Notes under the pieces: generated by a model | The model's database searches: none | Told to the model about the DNA's origin: nothing | The model's input: the letters and a program-made list of their open reading frames with translations, nothing else | Shown here: positions 23,205 to 35,094 of the stretch, piece after piece | Layout: every line of letters starts with the position of its first letter | Position numbering within the stretch: position 1 is the first letter of the stretch | Position numbers and translations under genes: made by a program | NCBI RefSeq assembly: GCF_001625195.1 | Contig: NC_054390.1 | Coordinates: 7,413,222 to 7,477,221 of the forward strand | From: Drechmeria coniospora | Lineage: Eukaryota; Ascomycota; Sordariomycetes; Hypocreales; Ophiocordycipitaceae | Length of the DNA: 64,000 nt | Reading direction: 5' to 3'

Positions 23205-25267
23205 ACCTTACAGAGTATTACTAGTAGATATTTACATGTAAGTAAGTATTCCTTAAGTACGTACGGAATACACCTTGGAAGGCACTGTACAGTACTGAAC
23301 ACCAGCAAGTATTACAGCGCTGTACACGAGCAACTTCTTGTACACCACGGTACAAGTAATTACTACAGTTCGCTGTATCCGCCATTGGGCACCTTTCGCG
23401 AGCATCGGCGTTCAAGTAATACATGTAAGCACTGCGCTGGAAACGGGGCGTTTCGTCGAATCGTTGGTTTCGTACCGTCCATAGGTAGCCAGTAATTCGC
23501 CTCCGCAGCAAGGAGTTCTCCTTTCAATCATGACAATTTATATGTGCGCGTTACTGAGTAGTCCGTACGAAGTAAGTAGCTTGGGGTGGTGCATGGCGCA
23601 CTTACGGAATGCTTGCTGCACTTGCGTACCAGTACAAAACAAGCCCACAAATGCACAGCATGTTGGTGGTATGAAATTGACTGCGGCGCCCACGTAAACA
23701 AGAGTTACGCCCTTTATTGGTGTCGTCGCTGTTTTTTTTTTTTTTCAGTCCTGGCCGCCCGCTCTTTCCGGCAGCCGAGTAGCGAGGCGAACGGTGAAAG
23801 ATAAGAAGAAGCCCATGCATGTGTTCGGCGTGCGTGGTGCGTCGGTGTTTGCGCATACATCCATGCCATGCCTTGCTGCATTTTGCACACCTGCTTCTCC
23901 AGCAACAAACTTTCCACACGCATCAGGTTGTCGTCTCACTTCTAGTATTCGTACACCTAATATTTCTTGTACGCTCTTTTGGGTTGATCGGGCCTGTACT
24001 TGCATCACATCCCCTCCATCGCGGGCCAATCAATATTGGTCCCCCCGTCGTCTCGACGCTCGACGACCCAAATCTGCAGCGGCGTGATGAGGTTGTACTT
24101 GTGTCCTGTACAGTACAAGTACAAGTACTGTACAGTATTGTCATGACCGTTCATTTTGAGACAGCTAGCTTACAGTATTCGTACAGTACTGTACTAGTGA
24201 ATGCCTGCGTGCAGTACGAGTACTGCACTGTCGTAAGTAGTTCGGCAGGGTTAGGATGCGGAGGCGGTTCCCGAAGATCAATCAGGCTTTCTCCAATGGC
24301 AACCCCGCTCGCTCGAATCGGCCAGCCTTTGGTCCATGGTCTCGGTTGGGCTCACCCCAATCATTGATCTTTGTCCAGTAGCTTGATGTCTGCAAAGCTA
24401 CGCTTGCATCTACCACCACTGCGTTGGCTCGGGCTTGAACGTAAATACTGTAGGTGAGGCACCAGGCAGATGGGCAACAAGTGGTACCGAGCATCTACCG
24501 GCAGGAGACACTGTGCCACTGCTACTTGGCCCTAACTCTGCCGGGCGTCTGACGTCCCCGCTTGGAGCGAGTAGCGCAGTATTCATAGGATGGCTGGAAT
24601 AGACTGAGTTGATGTATTCTGCCCCTTGTACGGAGTACCGTGTTTGTGCTCCGTACTTACCTAGTAGGCTAGTATTTACGTGTACATGTTCATTTAGTTG
24701 TATGTGCTGCAAGATGCGCATACGGCAGACATACTGTAGTTGTATAGTAGGTCCTGTGGGCGTGCAGGTTTGGTACATGATGAATAGAGTGAATCTACTA
24801 AAATAATACTATAAGTAGGTAGCACATGGACATTGGCATGTACAACTACTTAATACAGTAAGTACAGTACATGTGAGTAAGTAAGTATTAGATTGTTATG
24901 CGTAACGCATTAACTTGGTGGGTGGGGGGGTTCGTACCGTTCAAGTACTGTACTGTACACCTACAGTACACTGTAACCTAAGTATATTACTAGGTAAGTA
25001 CGGAGTATGTTCTCCGCACTTGCTGCGCACCTGTGTCCCCTGCGCACCTGTGTCCCCGATGGACTCGGCCCTTGAACGGAAGCTCCGAGCACTGAGCCAG
25101 AATGCCTGTCGTGGTGATGTTGCAATTGCAAACCCCATTCCCGCGTCATGGCCAACGCGAGATGGCGGCAAGACAAGTGCTGGCACGTAGATGCCATACG
25201 CATGATGGGGTAGTGGAGTGCTTGTGCTCGGTAATACTGTACAAGTGCTTGTACTTACAGTACAGTA

Positions 25268-25307
25268 TGAGTACGACGACAAGTGAGTGAGTACGACGAC
25301 AAGTAAG
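25268..25307. repeat. 20-bp tandem pair
   Basis: TGAGTACGACGACAAGTGAG is followed directly by a near-identical copy ending AAGTAAG. Confidence 0.8.
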
Positions 25308-26414
25308 TAAGTACTTACAGTACAACTACAGTTGAGACTGCTGCTGTCCGTTCCGGTGTCGAGTTGACGAGTTGACAAGTTCCGGTTCCATGCCAAGAAC
25401 TGGCGAGTCATCCATCAACTGTACTGTAGAATGCGTAGTGCTGGCAAGTACTGTACAGTACGTACAGTAAGTACTTAGTTGTACGTGTACATGTACATGT
25501 GCACTGGTGACACTGGTGCAGATGGTTAGTGGGGGTGCCAGTACCGGCGGCGTACCGGCACTTGCGAATACATGTCTGCACCAACCACCCTGCGCGTACA
25601 GTATACAAAGGTGTACACCGTTATCGTATCCAGCACCTGCAGGTAAGTACTAGGTACCTAGTACCTATGTATGACTAGCGCGCCTGACCTAGGCTCCTAT
25701 AGATTTATCGCACCAAGGCTCGCTAGCGCCCCAAGGTTGAAACAGGATGGCCCTGCATGCTCGCAGCATGGGAGGGGCTCGCTCGGCCGAACCAGCCGAC
25801 GCAACCTACAACTACTTGTACTTACGGTCAGGTTAGGTGCCAACAGTAGCCGGCACTTGGTAGGGTGCAACGGCTCACACACTTCAACACGACGAACAGA
25901 ACATGAAGCCGTGCTGTCCTCGCATTGCTCGCTCAGTACAAGTACATGTACACTGACTTTGCTGCTACTTACTGTACAGTACACACTGCACATGACGGTA
26001 GGTCCTGGGATTCTGGTGCAAGTCTAGGTAGGTACCCATTGCTGTTCACGCAGTAGTAATACTCTCGCTCCGCCCACATGGTGCTGTCGGTCCATTCGAC
26101 GGCCAGAGAAATATTCCCGCCAATCATCATGGCTCTAGCAGCTACAGTACTGTACAAGTACTGGAGCATCTTCTCCTCGCATTGGGTAGGATACCTATCC
26201 AGCGTGCAAGCGCCTTCGTGCTTGCATGTAATGTAATTCGAAGAAATCAGCAAGTACTTGCACGCGCATAAGCAAAGTATGAGATCGTGGACTCTGAAAT
26301 GGACGGAACGTATCGGCGCCGTACGTTGAGCACTAAGTACGAGGCACGTTTCGAAGTCTCGTGGAGCCCGTAATTATCACTTGCGAGTACTTAGTCGTTC
26401 GGAGTGTCCGTTCT

Positions 26415-26432
26415 GTACTCCGTACGGAGTAC
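26415..26432. repeat. Full-length GTAC palindrome
   Basis: GTACTCCGTACGGAGTAC is a perfect 18-bp palindrome that combines the two orientations of the dispersed TACGGAGTAC word. Confidence 0.9.
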
Positions 26433-27370
26433 ATGTATTGCTACTTACTCGCACCGTTCTGCAGCTGCGCCGAACTGCAATTCTCGTCCGCTTCCCGTGG
26501 AGGGGGGTCCTGTACCGTGAGTAGTGGTACAGTAGGTACCTACTGTAAGGTACTCGTGCAGTATTACTTGGTTGCAGTACATGTGCAGTACTCCGTACTC
26601 CGCACTTACTGCAGTAATTACTCCGTACTGTACGGATACGGAGTACTCTGTGCGTGTTTCCAAGCGAGTACGTGGTAATTACTCGGTAGTCCTGTAGCAG
26701 TCTGTAGCAGTTGTACGGTGCGCATGATGCACAGTGTTCGGAGAGGGTTAGTAATAAAGTAAGAATTGGTGCTAGCAGTTGGCCCAACCCCACCGGCTAG
26801 GTGTGTACTAACCTACTATTTGTTCGCTGCGGACCGCCAACTACAACGTACAGGAATTGCTTTGGTACCAGCTCACACCGTACTCGGTGATACGTGCTCG
26901 GGGTATTATACTTTACTCATGGCGCTGTGGCAGCGCGTGCTTGCATGCAAATAGCCACGGCCACACGTTTCATCTGGTCCAGCACAGCACATGATTTTTA
27001 CTCCATGGCACCCGCTGGCATGGTCCAGAACTTGAACCGCGATAACCACCGGCGGCCAGTCAAACTCGAGAGTGAGATTCACTCAGAGATTGAAGCAAAG
27101 CCGGCGTATGCTACGTGTACGTTCATGTGCAGTGCAGCGTGCGGTACTCGTTATTGCTGCGCTCATGCTGACGGGCTGAGTCATGCTTGGACGCACGATT
27201 ACCAGCACGCAAGTGTAAATACACTGTAGGCGTCATCTCGGAATTGCTCGTACTGCGCGGAGTGCTTGCCACTGCTCGGGAACCTACTCCGTACTAGGGC
27301 TTGCAATTAGCGTCCGCGACTAAGTACAATACAAGTACTACAGTATTACAGTAAGTACTAATATGTGCAA

Positions 27371-27392
27371 CACACACACGCGCGCGCGCGCA
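27371..27392. repeat. (AC)n(GC)n microsatellite
   Basis: An alternating purine-pyrimidine run of about 20 bp, just left of the MITE. Confidence 0.85.
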
Positions 27393-27404
27393 ACTTGACT
27401 TGTA

Positions 27405-27515
27405 CAGTATGTGGCAAAAAGTATTTGCCTACCCTTAGGTACCACATTCCTAGTCCAATGCAACCTGATAGAAAATGGTACCTGAGGGTAGGCAAATACC
27501 TTTTGCTGCCCACTG
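27405..27515. mobile_element. 111-bp MITE of Tc1/mariner type
   Basis: Terminal inverted repeats of roughly 40 bp begin CAGT and run through GCAAAAAGTATTTGCCTACC on the left and the matching complement (GGTAGGCAAATACCTTTTGC) on the right. They enclose a core of about 28 bp. The element is flanked by TA on both sides (27403-27404 and 27516-27517), the target site duplicated by Tc1/mariner transposases. It codes for nothing and would need a transposase in trans. The arms differ at several positions, so it is not very recent. Confidence 0.85.
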
Positions 27516-28365
27516 TATATGCACCGTATGCGGCACGGCGCTTGTGGTGGCACTTGGGCGCACAAGCACACTGCAAGTGCAGTAGCCCACCACAAGCACG
27601 CTGTAACCACGCTGCAACCACAAGTCAGGAGCTCTCCAGCTCGTCCACCGACGCACACGTCTCCCCTCTCGTCCACACCCACTCGTGCACCCACTCGATT
27701 ACCTTTACGTACTACTGTACATACTGTACAGTAATGTACCTGCAGTACGGAGTACTGTGGTTGTACTTACTTGGTTTGTCCTAGACTTATTTCGCGTGCC
27801 CCTGGTGCAAGTGGGTAGGTGTGCTCCGTATTTACCTACAGTGCTGTACAAGTATGGAGTACAAGTACAAGTGCTCCGTACTGCTCGTACGTTGAAGCCT
27901 CGCTCCACTGTGCCTGTGGGTCCGATGTCGGATTTTTGGACTTCTGGTTGGCAAGGTAGGGACCGCCGAAAGGAGGGCATGATGGTGAAGAGCGCAGAGA
28001 GGGGGTACGAAGGGGGCCAAGTTGGGTACCGACCTCCTCTCTCTCATACACCCTACCGTTAGCATCGTTTTAGACCACAGGATGGAGTCCAGATACTGGC
28101 ATGGATGAAGGATATAATATCCGTCAGTCTCTCTCCGCTCTTCCCACCTACCCATGCTAGAGTAACGAGGTACTCGCACAGTCTTTTTCGGCCATATTCC
28201 ATCCTTTGTGTGTTTTGTACATACATCCTAGACCGGTCCGTTGACCAGTCTGCCATTCTTTTCCCCTCAACTCCACACGTTCCTTCGTTGCGTGCAGCCG
28301 CAACCAAACCGAGCAGGCAACCTCGCTCCGAGTGCGTACTTGACCTTGACGACTCTGTCCAGAAA

Positions 28366-29641
28366 ATGCAAGCACTCACGTTGGCACTGCCCTCTGGGTA
28401 CCGCCGACTCTCCCGGGGCGTCGTCGGCCCAGCCCTTCTTATTCTTTTCGTACTCTCATTCATCGTCTGGGACCATGGGATGGCGATGGATTCGTTCACT
28501 TCCTCGCGCATGAAAGCCAAGCAGTCGCCGCCGGTCAGTCCGGCAGAAAAGGCCGCCGCGGCCGAGACGGCGGCGTCAGAAAAGGCGTCAGAAAAGGCCG
28601 GAAACAGCACCCTTGGTTTCCATTCGATCTACTACATTAACATGAAGAACCGGTACGACCGCAACGATGCAATGGCCCTGCAGTCTTGGCTTTCCGGCGT
28701 TGATCTCATCGAGTATCCGGCCGTCGAACCGGACATGTTCAAGGACGTTGGCATGCCTCCCTCGCGAGTGTCGCTGAAGGAGGGCGAGAAGGGAGCGTGG
28801 AGAGCGCATGCGAATGTGAGTGGCCCCCCACCCCCGCGACCGCGATGCACCGTCGCTCCTCGACGAAGCTAACCCGAGCGTCGGGCAGATCTGGGACGAA
28901 ATCTTGAGGAAGAAGCTCCCGCCCGTTCTCATCCTCGAGTCTGACGCCACCTGGGATCCCAACCTGCGCGAGATCATGGCCAGGCTCAACAAGAACTTCC
29001 AGAAGCTGCTGGCCGACCTTCACTACAAGAAGATGCACAACGGCGGCTACGAAAAGGGCTCCAAGACTCTCGAGGAGGATCCGTGGATGAGCGAGCACTG
29101 GGACATCATCTCCTTCGGCCAGTGCTACGAGGGAGAGAGGTACAAGGATGTCGGCCGCTGGTACAACGATCCCACCGTCAAGGCCGGCAAGGATTACTGG
29201 GGCAAGACCATCGGCGAGGAGAGAGTGGTCCGGCGGTCGGGCGGCATCGTCTGCACCACGGCCTACGCCGTCAGCCAGACCGGCGCCGCCAAGCTGCTGC
29301 TCCGCACGGCGACCAACCTCAACGGCCCGGCCGACCTCATCGTCCGAGACATGATCTGGAAGAACCAGCTCAGGGCGTACAGCGTCATGCCGCCCGTCAT
29401 GGGCCAGTGGACCTACGTCGAGAACATCGGCATGGAGCAGCGCGGGGCGAACAGCGACATCAACGGTGCCGCCGGCGCCGGCAAGGTCGATGCCGACAAG
29501 GAGAATGAAGCTTGGGGCAAGGCTCTCGAGTCCGGCAGCGTCTGGACCGTCAAGCCTGAGCATCCCGACAACGCCTTCAAGGAGACCGCCCTCGACTCCG
29601 CCTGGAGCCGAGTCTTCCAGGAGGGTGAAAATGACCTGTAA
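28366..29641 (+). CDS. Glycosyltransferase family 25-like type II membrane protein
   Basis: Exons 28366-28815 and 28889-29641, 400 aa; the 73-bp intron has GTGAGT, a CTAAC branch site and GGGCAG. The N-terminus has a short cytoplasmic tail and one hydrophobic anchor (GPALLILFVLSFIVW, residues about 21-36), then a Ser/Ala/Lys-rich stem, so it is probably a Golgi/ER lumenal enzyme. The catalytic domain starts near residue 85 (YYINMKNRYDRNDAM), the opening strand of GT25 enzymes, and contains LILESDATWDPN where the family has an acidic metal-binding cluster (EDD-like), and later GGIVCTTAYAVSQTGAAKLL. GT25 members transfer galactose or related sugars; the substrate here is unknown. The start was chosen because it places the anchor at the N-terminus. 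Confidence 0.85.
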
Positions 29642-31485
29642 TGCGTCGCTTGCATCTGGCGTCGACCCACGCCCGGTGGGCTCGGCTGCCACAAACTACG
29701 GTGGGGAGCGTTGGGAGTTCTCGTCAAGGACGGGGGAGGTATCATCTGTCGGATCAAATAGCCATGCATTCGTTATCTTTCGTCAACATTTTTGATTAGT
29801 GCGAATATATCATCATTGCAACAACACCATGGGCATGGATGGACCTATCCTATCGTCCGCTTGCCCATGCGAGTCCCGCCACGGCCGCACGCCATACGAC
29901 AGCATCGACGGGCTGGAAGTGGTTTCCCGAGCTCGTTCTGGAGGCACACGCTCCACGCCATTGGCTTCCGTCCCAACCTCCCTGCCGTGCATGCTGGCGG
30001 AAGAATGCGGTGACCGTGAAGCGTCCGGCCTGTCCACTGCACTTGCATGTGCTTCCACTGGCATCATGACCATGGCCTGCTGCTATTTAAAGAAATCGAA
30101 CTCGAAGTGATGGAAGTAGTGCTTAGAAGGTCACGTAAGCGGATGACAAGTATTACACACGTACATGCTGCATATGACATGCCGTACCTATCTATACCCT
30201 CCGTAGTATGCATGCCGATGGTAATTCGTACGTATCATGGCGGGCCAACCTCAGAAGGGCCACTAGGCCGTGACGCTGCTTACGGTATGAACATGCCTAT
30301 TCCTCTTGACGGCGGAAGCTACCAGATTGGTAGAAGCGGGAAACACACGACGCTCGTTGTTACTGCACGCGCATGCAGTAACCAATTACACTGCTGGCGC
30401 AGTCGGTCGATACTTCGGCAGCACGCAAGCACTCATTATATGGACGCGAGTTGCCAGCACATGAAAGGCGCATGCCTCGTCGCCGCTAAGATGCCGTCCC
30501 GGCACCGGCTCCATGGGCACGCGATCCCCCCCGCATGGCCGGCGCGAGTCTCGGAAGACCATTTTGTTTTAGCCTGTACCTACCGTGCCCCCGATGCCGG
30601 TCTTTGTCTGTCTTTGTCTCCATTTCGAGCCCGTGGGAATCTCCATCGTCCGCGTGCGCACCGCAGAGATGCTTGAGGAATGCTGTCGTCGGTGTCACCC
30701 CGGGTCGCATCCCGGGTGGGGCCGCTTATCCTCCGCATGTTGACGGCCGCCGGGAATCGGCAAAGGGATAGGGGGGAGGATGATGGCCTGAATGGTGCGC
30801 AGCATAGAATGAATACTACTAGATGATTTTCGTGGCGCTGGACCAACTTTCAATCGGAGTAGAGCAATCAGGGACATGGAAGGCTGATGGGGGGGAATAG
30901 ACATTTTTCTCATCCGACTCCATGGTGTCCAAGCAGAGCACGATTCCAAGGACGGAATGCCAAGTGTAAAACGACGCAGGCGCCGAAGAAAACTGTGCGT
31001 CTCACCATGCACTCAGAATCCCCACACGTCCTCTTCTCGCCAGTCCGCTTCGGCCGACGGACTTGGTCAACTCGGCCTGGCGGGTACCTTTGGCACATCG
31101 CGGGTGCCTCCTCGGCCGTGCCATCGACCACCGGCGGAGGGGACCTGTCCGACATCCGCGTCAATCGCTCGATCGCTCGATCGCTGGCGTTGCCTGCCGC
31201 GCCTCCTTCCGATGTTGCCTACAAAATAGCACCTGGTTTCCATTACGGGACCGCGTCATCGGGTGCCGGCCGATCTCATGGCAGCTTCGTTCTCGCAGTC
31301 GGACTGGTTGTGCGATGCGGACAAGCTAACCTTCCTGGGTAGCAGAGTCGAGTCCTCGGTGCTTCGCTGCTGCCGGTTCAAGCATCTGGATGCGTCAAGC
31401 TCGAGGTGCCGTTTGGGGCGGAGCTCGAGATGATGGGGGAAATTCAAGGTGTGGGCATGGGGCGGTCGGTCGGTCGGTCGGTCGG
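29642..31485. other. 1.8-kb intergenic region
   Basis: Convergent 3' flanks of the GT25-like gene and the IDO gene, yet long. The ORFs present (for example 30,047-30,676) have no motif or codon support. A GGTC/TCGG four-base repeat (31,463-31,487) abuts the IDO stop codon. No other structure seen. Confidence 0.6.
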
Positions 31486-32982
31486 TCACACGAGGCAAAT
31501 GCCGCCCATGTCGTCGTCCATGGTCCATGAACCCGCGAGGCCCTTGACGCCTACGTGCTCCTTCTCGGGGCTCGCGCCTCGTCCAAAGAGGAGGTCGGCG
31601 TGCTTGTCGGCGCTGGTCATGCCGCGCCGCATGAAGCGCCTGGTCCACGCTTCCACCGCCGGCTCGCCGGTCTCGTCCCTCGCCTGCTTGAGGAAGGGGA
31701 TGAGGGCTGTGCCGCCGGTGCCGGTCTGTGCGCCGTCCCGGCTCCCCTTGGTCGGCGCCGCTAGGTTCAGCCGGCTCCGCTTGGGCGACCGGTCGCGGGC
31801 GCGGGCCTCGCGTGACGGCGCGATGATGTACCGGGCCACGATGGCGATGTGCTTGTCGCGGAAGGCGCTCAGCATGGCGAGGCAGGCGTCGTAGGCGAGG
31901 CACAGCTCGCCGTCGTCCCGGTGGCTCTCGACGTACTCGCGAACGTTGGCCACCTTGGTCACGTCCTCGAGAAAGCGAGCGTGGGGGCCCGGCATGTACC
32001 TGCGCATCTCCTGTATGAAGTTGTGCTCCGGCGCCGTCCGTCTCGGCTCGCCAGCCGGCTCGGTCGCGGGCCCGGCGTCGCGCCGCTCGCCCGTCGGCCG
32101 GTGCCGGATGCCGAGGGCGATGTCGAAGAACTGGACGAGGCTGCTCTGGGCGTTGCTGCCGCCGCTGTACCGGCGGTGCGTCTCGGCGCCGGAGCCGTCG
32201 TCGTAGATGACGCCGTCGGGCAGGCCCGCCTCGGCCATGTTCTTGCTGCCGGCGAGGAAGGGCCGGATGCGGTGGTAGAAGGTGGCCGGGTCGCAGCTCT
32301 CGTGCATGCGCTGTAGGATGGCCGTCAGGTCCGTCAGGCGCTCGGCAAAGGCGCGGAGGCAGCGGGTGACGGTCCTCGAGTCGCCCTCGCGGGCGGCGCC
32401 CATGGCCGTGAGCGCGAGGCCGAGGATGGGCGCGCCACGGGCCTCGATGGCGACGGAGACGAGGTAGAACCAGGATTCGTCCGAGGAGCCGGTGAAGGTG
32501 TTGAGCGTCGCGAGGTTCTCCAGCCTGTCCAGGTCCTCGTCGAGGAAGAGCGGTTTGAAGTTCCAGAGGCAGACGGCCGCGTACGTGGCCACGGGCGGCA
32601 GCTGCAGCCGGCCGGCCACCTCGAGCAGCGGCAGCGAGATGGACGGCGGGAGGCGGGAGGCGGGCGCGTCGCCGCCCCAGATGTAGGCGTGGGCCATGAA
32701 GCAGAGGAGCGAGTAGGCCCGCCGCCACTCGGCATCGTGCTCGAGGCCCGCCGTCGAGAGCACGGGCAGGCCGTCGACGACGCCGCGCAGGCGCTTGCTG
32801 AGCACCTGCGCCGGCAGGTTGGCCGCGACGGCCTCCCACTTGTTGTAGTAGGGATCCGGCAGCCGGCTGAGCGGGAGGGTCTCTGGCAGGAAGCCGTGCG
32901 TCGACGAGAGGCCGTAGTCCTCGAGGACCGGTATCGGCCCCAGCGTCTCGCCCGTCTCGCCCGTCTCGCCCATTTCGCCCAT
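31486..32982 (-). CDS. Indoleamine 2,3-dioxygenase
   Basis: Heme enzyme that opens the indole ring of tryptophan to N-formylkynurenine, the first step towards NAD (Bna2 role in fungi). One uninterrupted ORF; the start at 32982 (or the next ATG at 32973) gives about 498 aa and puts PIPVLEDYGLSSTHGFLP near the N-terminus as in homologs, although the frame is open upstream to 33186. Family motifs: PDPYYNKWEAVAANLP, AHAYIWGG, GSSDESWFYLVSVAIEARGA, YHRIRPFLAGSKNM, YSGGSNAQSSLVQFFDIALG, MRRYMPGPHARFLEDV, and FRDKHIAIVARYI, whose His is the expected proximal heme ligand. The N-terminal GE(M/T) repeats come from a 9-bp tandem repeat. The C-terminal ~100 residues are variable. Confidence 0.95.
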   Translation of the reverse strand: MGEMGETGETGETLGPIPVLEDYGLSSTHGFLPETLPLSRLPDPYYNKWEAVAANLPAQVLSKRLRGVVDGLPVLSTAGLEHDAEWRRAYSLLCFMAHAYIWGGDAPASRLPPSISLPLLEVAGRLQLPPVATYAAVCLWNFKPLFLDEDLDRLENLATLNTFTGSSDESWFYLVSVAIEARGAPILGLALTAMGAAREGDSRTVTRCLRAFAERLTDLTAILQRMHESCDPATFYHRIRPFLAGSKNMAEAGLPDGVIYDDGSGAETHRRYSGGSNAQSSLVQFFDIALGIRHRPTGERRDAGPATEPAGEPRRTAPEHNFIQEMRRYMPGPHARFLEDVTKVANVREYVESHRDDGELCLAYDACLAMLSAFRDKHIAIVARYIIAPSREARARDRSPKRSRLNLAAPTKGSRDGAQTGTGGTALIPFLKQARDETGEPAVEAWTRRFMRRGMTSADKHADLLFGRGASPEKEHVGVKGLAGSWTMDDDMGGICLV

Positions 32983-35094
32983 TTCGCTCGTCCTTTTCTC
33001 TCTCGGCTCTGATGTTTCGACGGCAGCCGGAGAGGCCCGATGGCAACCTGCGAGGCAAGCAGGCAAGCCGATGGATGGGGGGGGGAGGTTCCGTGAGCTT
33101 TCACGCTTTGCGCAGGAAACGAGCCGGGGACGGTTACCGCCGCACCGACTTACCAGGTGGAGCGGCGAGCCAGGCTGAGCAACCACCGGCCCCGTGACGT
33201 GCCCCGTGATGTGCCCCGTGATGCGGGTGACTCCTGTCTGGCGGCAGGCACCAGAGGCAATTCGACAAGCGAGTCAATGATAGGCTCGAAAGTCAAAGGT
33301 GGGTATTGCTGCATGCCCGGGAAGCAACAGACAGCCGCAACGACACTTGGTACTTGTAGTTGTGCGAGAACACCGCAAAGTAGTAGGTGTGTCCGCTGGC
33401 GGCCTCGCTGTGCGATGCAATAGCCGAGGTTCGGAGGTCGGGCTTCTATTAGAGAGGGAGGCACCGGAAACAGAGTTTGAACAGGCGAATCGTGTGTTAT
33501 ACCTGTAGCTACTCCGTACTCCGTACGTCCGGTGCGTTCGCCTCCTTTGGTGGCTGGTGAGAGGCCGTGCATTGGTAGACGCAACATCAAGCGCTGCTAC
33601 CCGAACCATCCCGGTGGAACCCGATTGAGCCGGACCTCCGGCGTCGTGGCGGCCGAAAATTGCCGGTTGGTATTAATACTTGTTATTGTTAGTATGACCT
33701 AAGATTCCTTGTTAGAACGACCTGAGGCTACCTTAGTAGCGATCAGGTTCCCTGCAACGGAGCCAACAGGCACCTGTTCACCGGTCATGGCTCGGCACAT
33801 GTACGTGCACTGAGGCCCTGCCCGTTTCGGCGCCAACAGACAAGCGATGCGTACGGTCGTCAAGCAATCAAGCAAACAGCAAAACGACGGAAGCCTGCTG
33901 TGCGTAAGTCTCGCAAATTGCCGTCGTGCATGTACTTATAGTCCACTGTGAGACATCTGCACGCTAGCGCATGAGAAGCTCTATGGCTCATCGAGGTGGG
34001 CGTGCCCTCTGGGCGTGCATCGCAGCACTCGAAGCACACGCGCAGTGGAGCGTTTGTAACCCGGTTGTGTACCCAGTAGAGGCAGGCCTTTGGCGGACAA
34101 CTTGATGGAGGACAGCAAAATGAAAAAATGGAACTGCAGGAGAGAGGCAGGTTGCATTTGCCACCATACTCGTAAGCAAATGAGCAATTTCATCACCGCC
34201 GATGCTGGTGAACAGAAAAATTGAGTCATTTGTTCGACCTCGAACTCGTATCGTGGCTGCAGGGTAGCGGAACAAGTCAGAACATCATGCCCTGCGCGCT
34301 TGTACAGTAATAATAGATGTTAGTACAGGCAGGATGACGGTAATACTAGTATACAGTACAACTCAACACAGTACGGTACTTGCACCACCAACCAGCTTCC
34401 GAGCGGCTACGGAGTACACGCTACAGTGCTAGGTTCTCAGGTGCCTGCCTACTTGTACAGTACCAGTACTTTGATGTATTCCTGCTATGGTATTATCTAA
34501 CTGTCCATATACACTTGTAATTGATTCGTGCATGGCATGAAAACCTAAGTAGTTGTACGTACATGTACCGTACTCACAGTACTATAAGTAATAAGTATAG
34601 TATTGTTATACTTGTAAATGGACTCCGTATGGAGTACATTTATAGGTGTACTTGCAAGCTGTTGTACTGTACTGTATGAGTACTTGCTTATGCTGTAGAC
34701 TTGCAGTGCGGACATACTGAGTCCGTTTATGGGTGTACTTGCAAGCTGTTGTACTGTACTGTATGAATACTAACTTGCTTATACTGTAGACTTGCAGTGC
34801 GGATATCAACGAACCGCCCCCATGGGCACGTCACTGACCCCCACCTGCCCCTTCTCAGACCTGTTTCCCCTGCCCCACTTTCTCCTTCACCTCGACCACT
34901 CGTTCACCTCCCTCTTCCTAAGCTACCGCTAGGCATCCTATTGCTTGCTACGCTGCGGCCAAGTTCCAACAAACTTCCATCGTCAAAAGCTTCAACTCCC
35001 TGCCTGTCGAGCTCGTCCATCTCCCCCTGCCGCATGCGTGCGCAGGCGACCCTAGGCAACCCCAACGCCTTCGCTCCGACACGTCGCCGCCGTC
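32983..35094. other. 2.1-kb divergent promoter region (IDO / VPS23) with tandem duplication
   Basis: No gene recognised. Short TACTCCGTAC words occur near 33,510 and GTAC words from about 34,300 to 34,800. An imperfect 87-bp tandem duplication lies at 34,639-34,804. Pyrimidine-rich sequence at 34,840-35,090 is typical of a fungal core promoter/leader for VPS23. Confidence 0.65.
34639..34804. repeat. 87-bp tandem duplication
   Basis: Copy 1 (34,639-34,713) and copy 2 (34,726-34,804) share TTTAT-GGTGTACTTGCAAGC and CTGTAGACTTGCAGTGCGGA-type blocks. Copy 2 has a small insertion near its middle. Confidence 0.85.

Larger units (their letters stand above)
20606..28365. other. 7.8-kb gene-free region, GTAC-word rich
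   Basis: The first ~450 bp should be the RPB2 promoter/leader. From about 21,200 to 28,150 no credible gene is seen: ORFs are short, overlap in many frames and lack codon bias or family motifs. The sequence is packed with GTAC-centred words; for example 22,321-22,440 has 12 GTAC in 120 bp against about 0.5 expected. It also holds a perfect 18-bp palindrome (26,415-26,432), a 27-bp inverted repeat (23,178-23,204), a 20-bp tandem pair (25,268-25,307), a poly-T run (about 23,731) and a MITE (27,405-27,515). The last few hundred bases should contain the promoter of the glycosyltransferase gene. Confidence 0.75.

Noticed and set aside
22000..25700. CRISPR-like or satellite array suggested by repeated GTAC words
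   Set aside because: Word spacing is irregular with no constant repeat/spacer unit, and the host is a eukaryote.
27338..27694. Coding ORFs overlapping the MITE
   Set aside because: They arise from the inverted repeats and microsatellite and have no independent support.
30047..30676. 209-aa ORF between the GT25-like and IDO genes
   Set aside because: No domain, no codon bias, overlapped by open frames on both strands.
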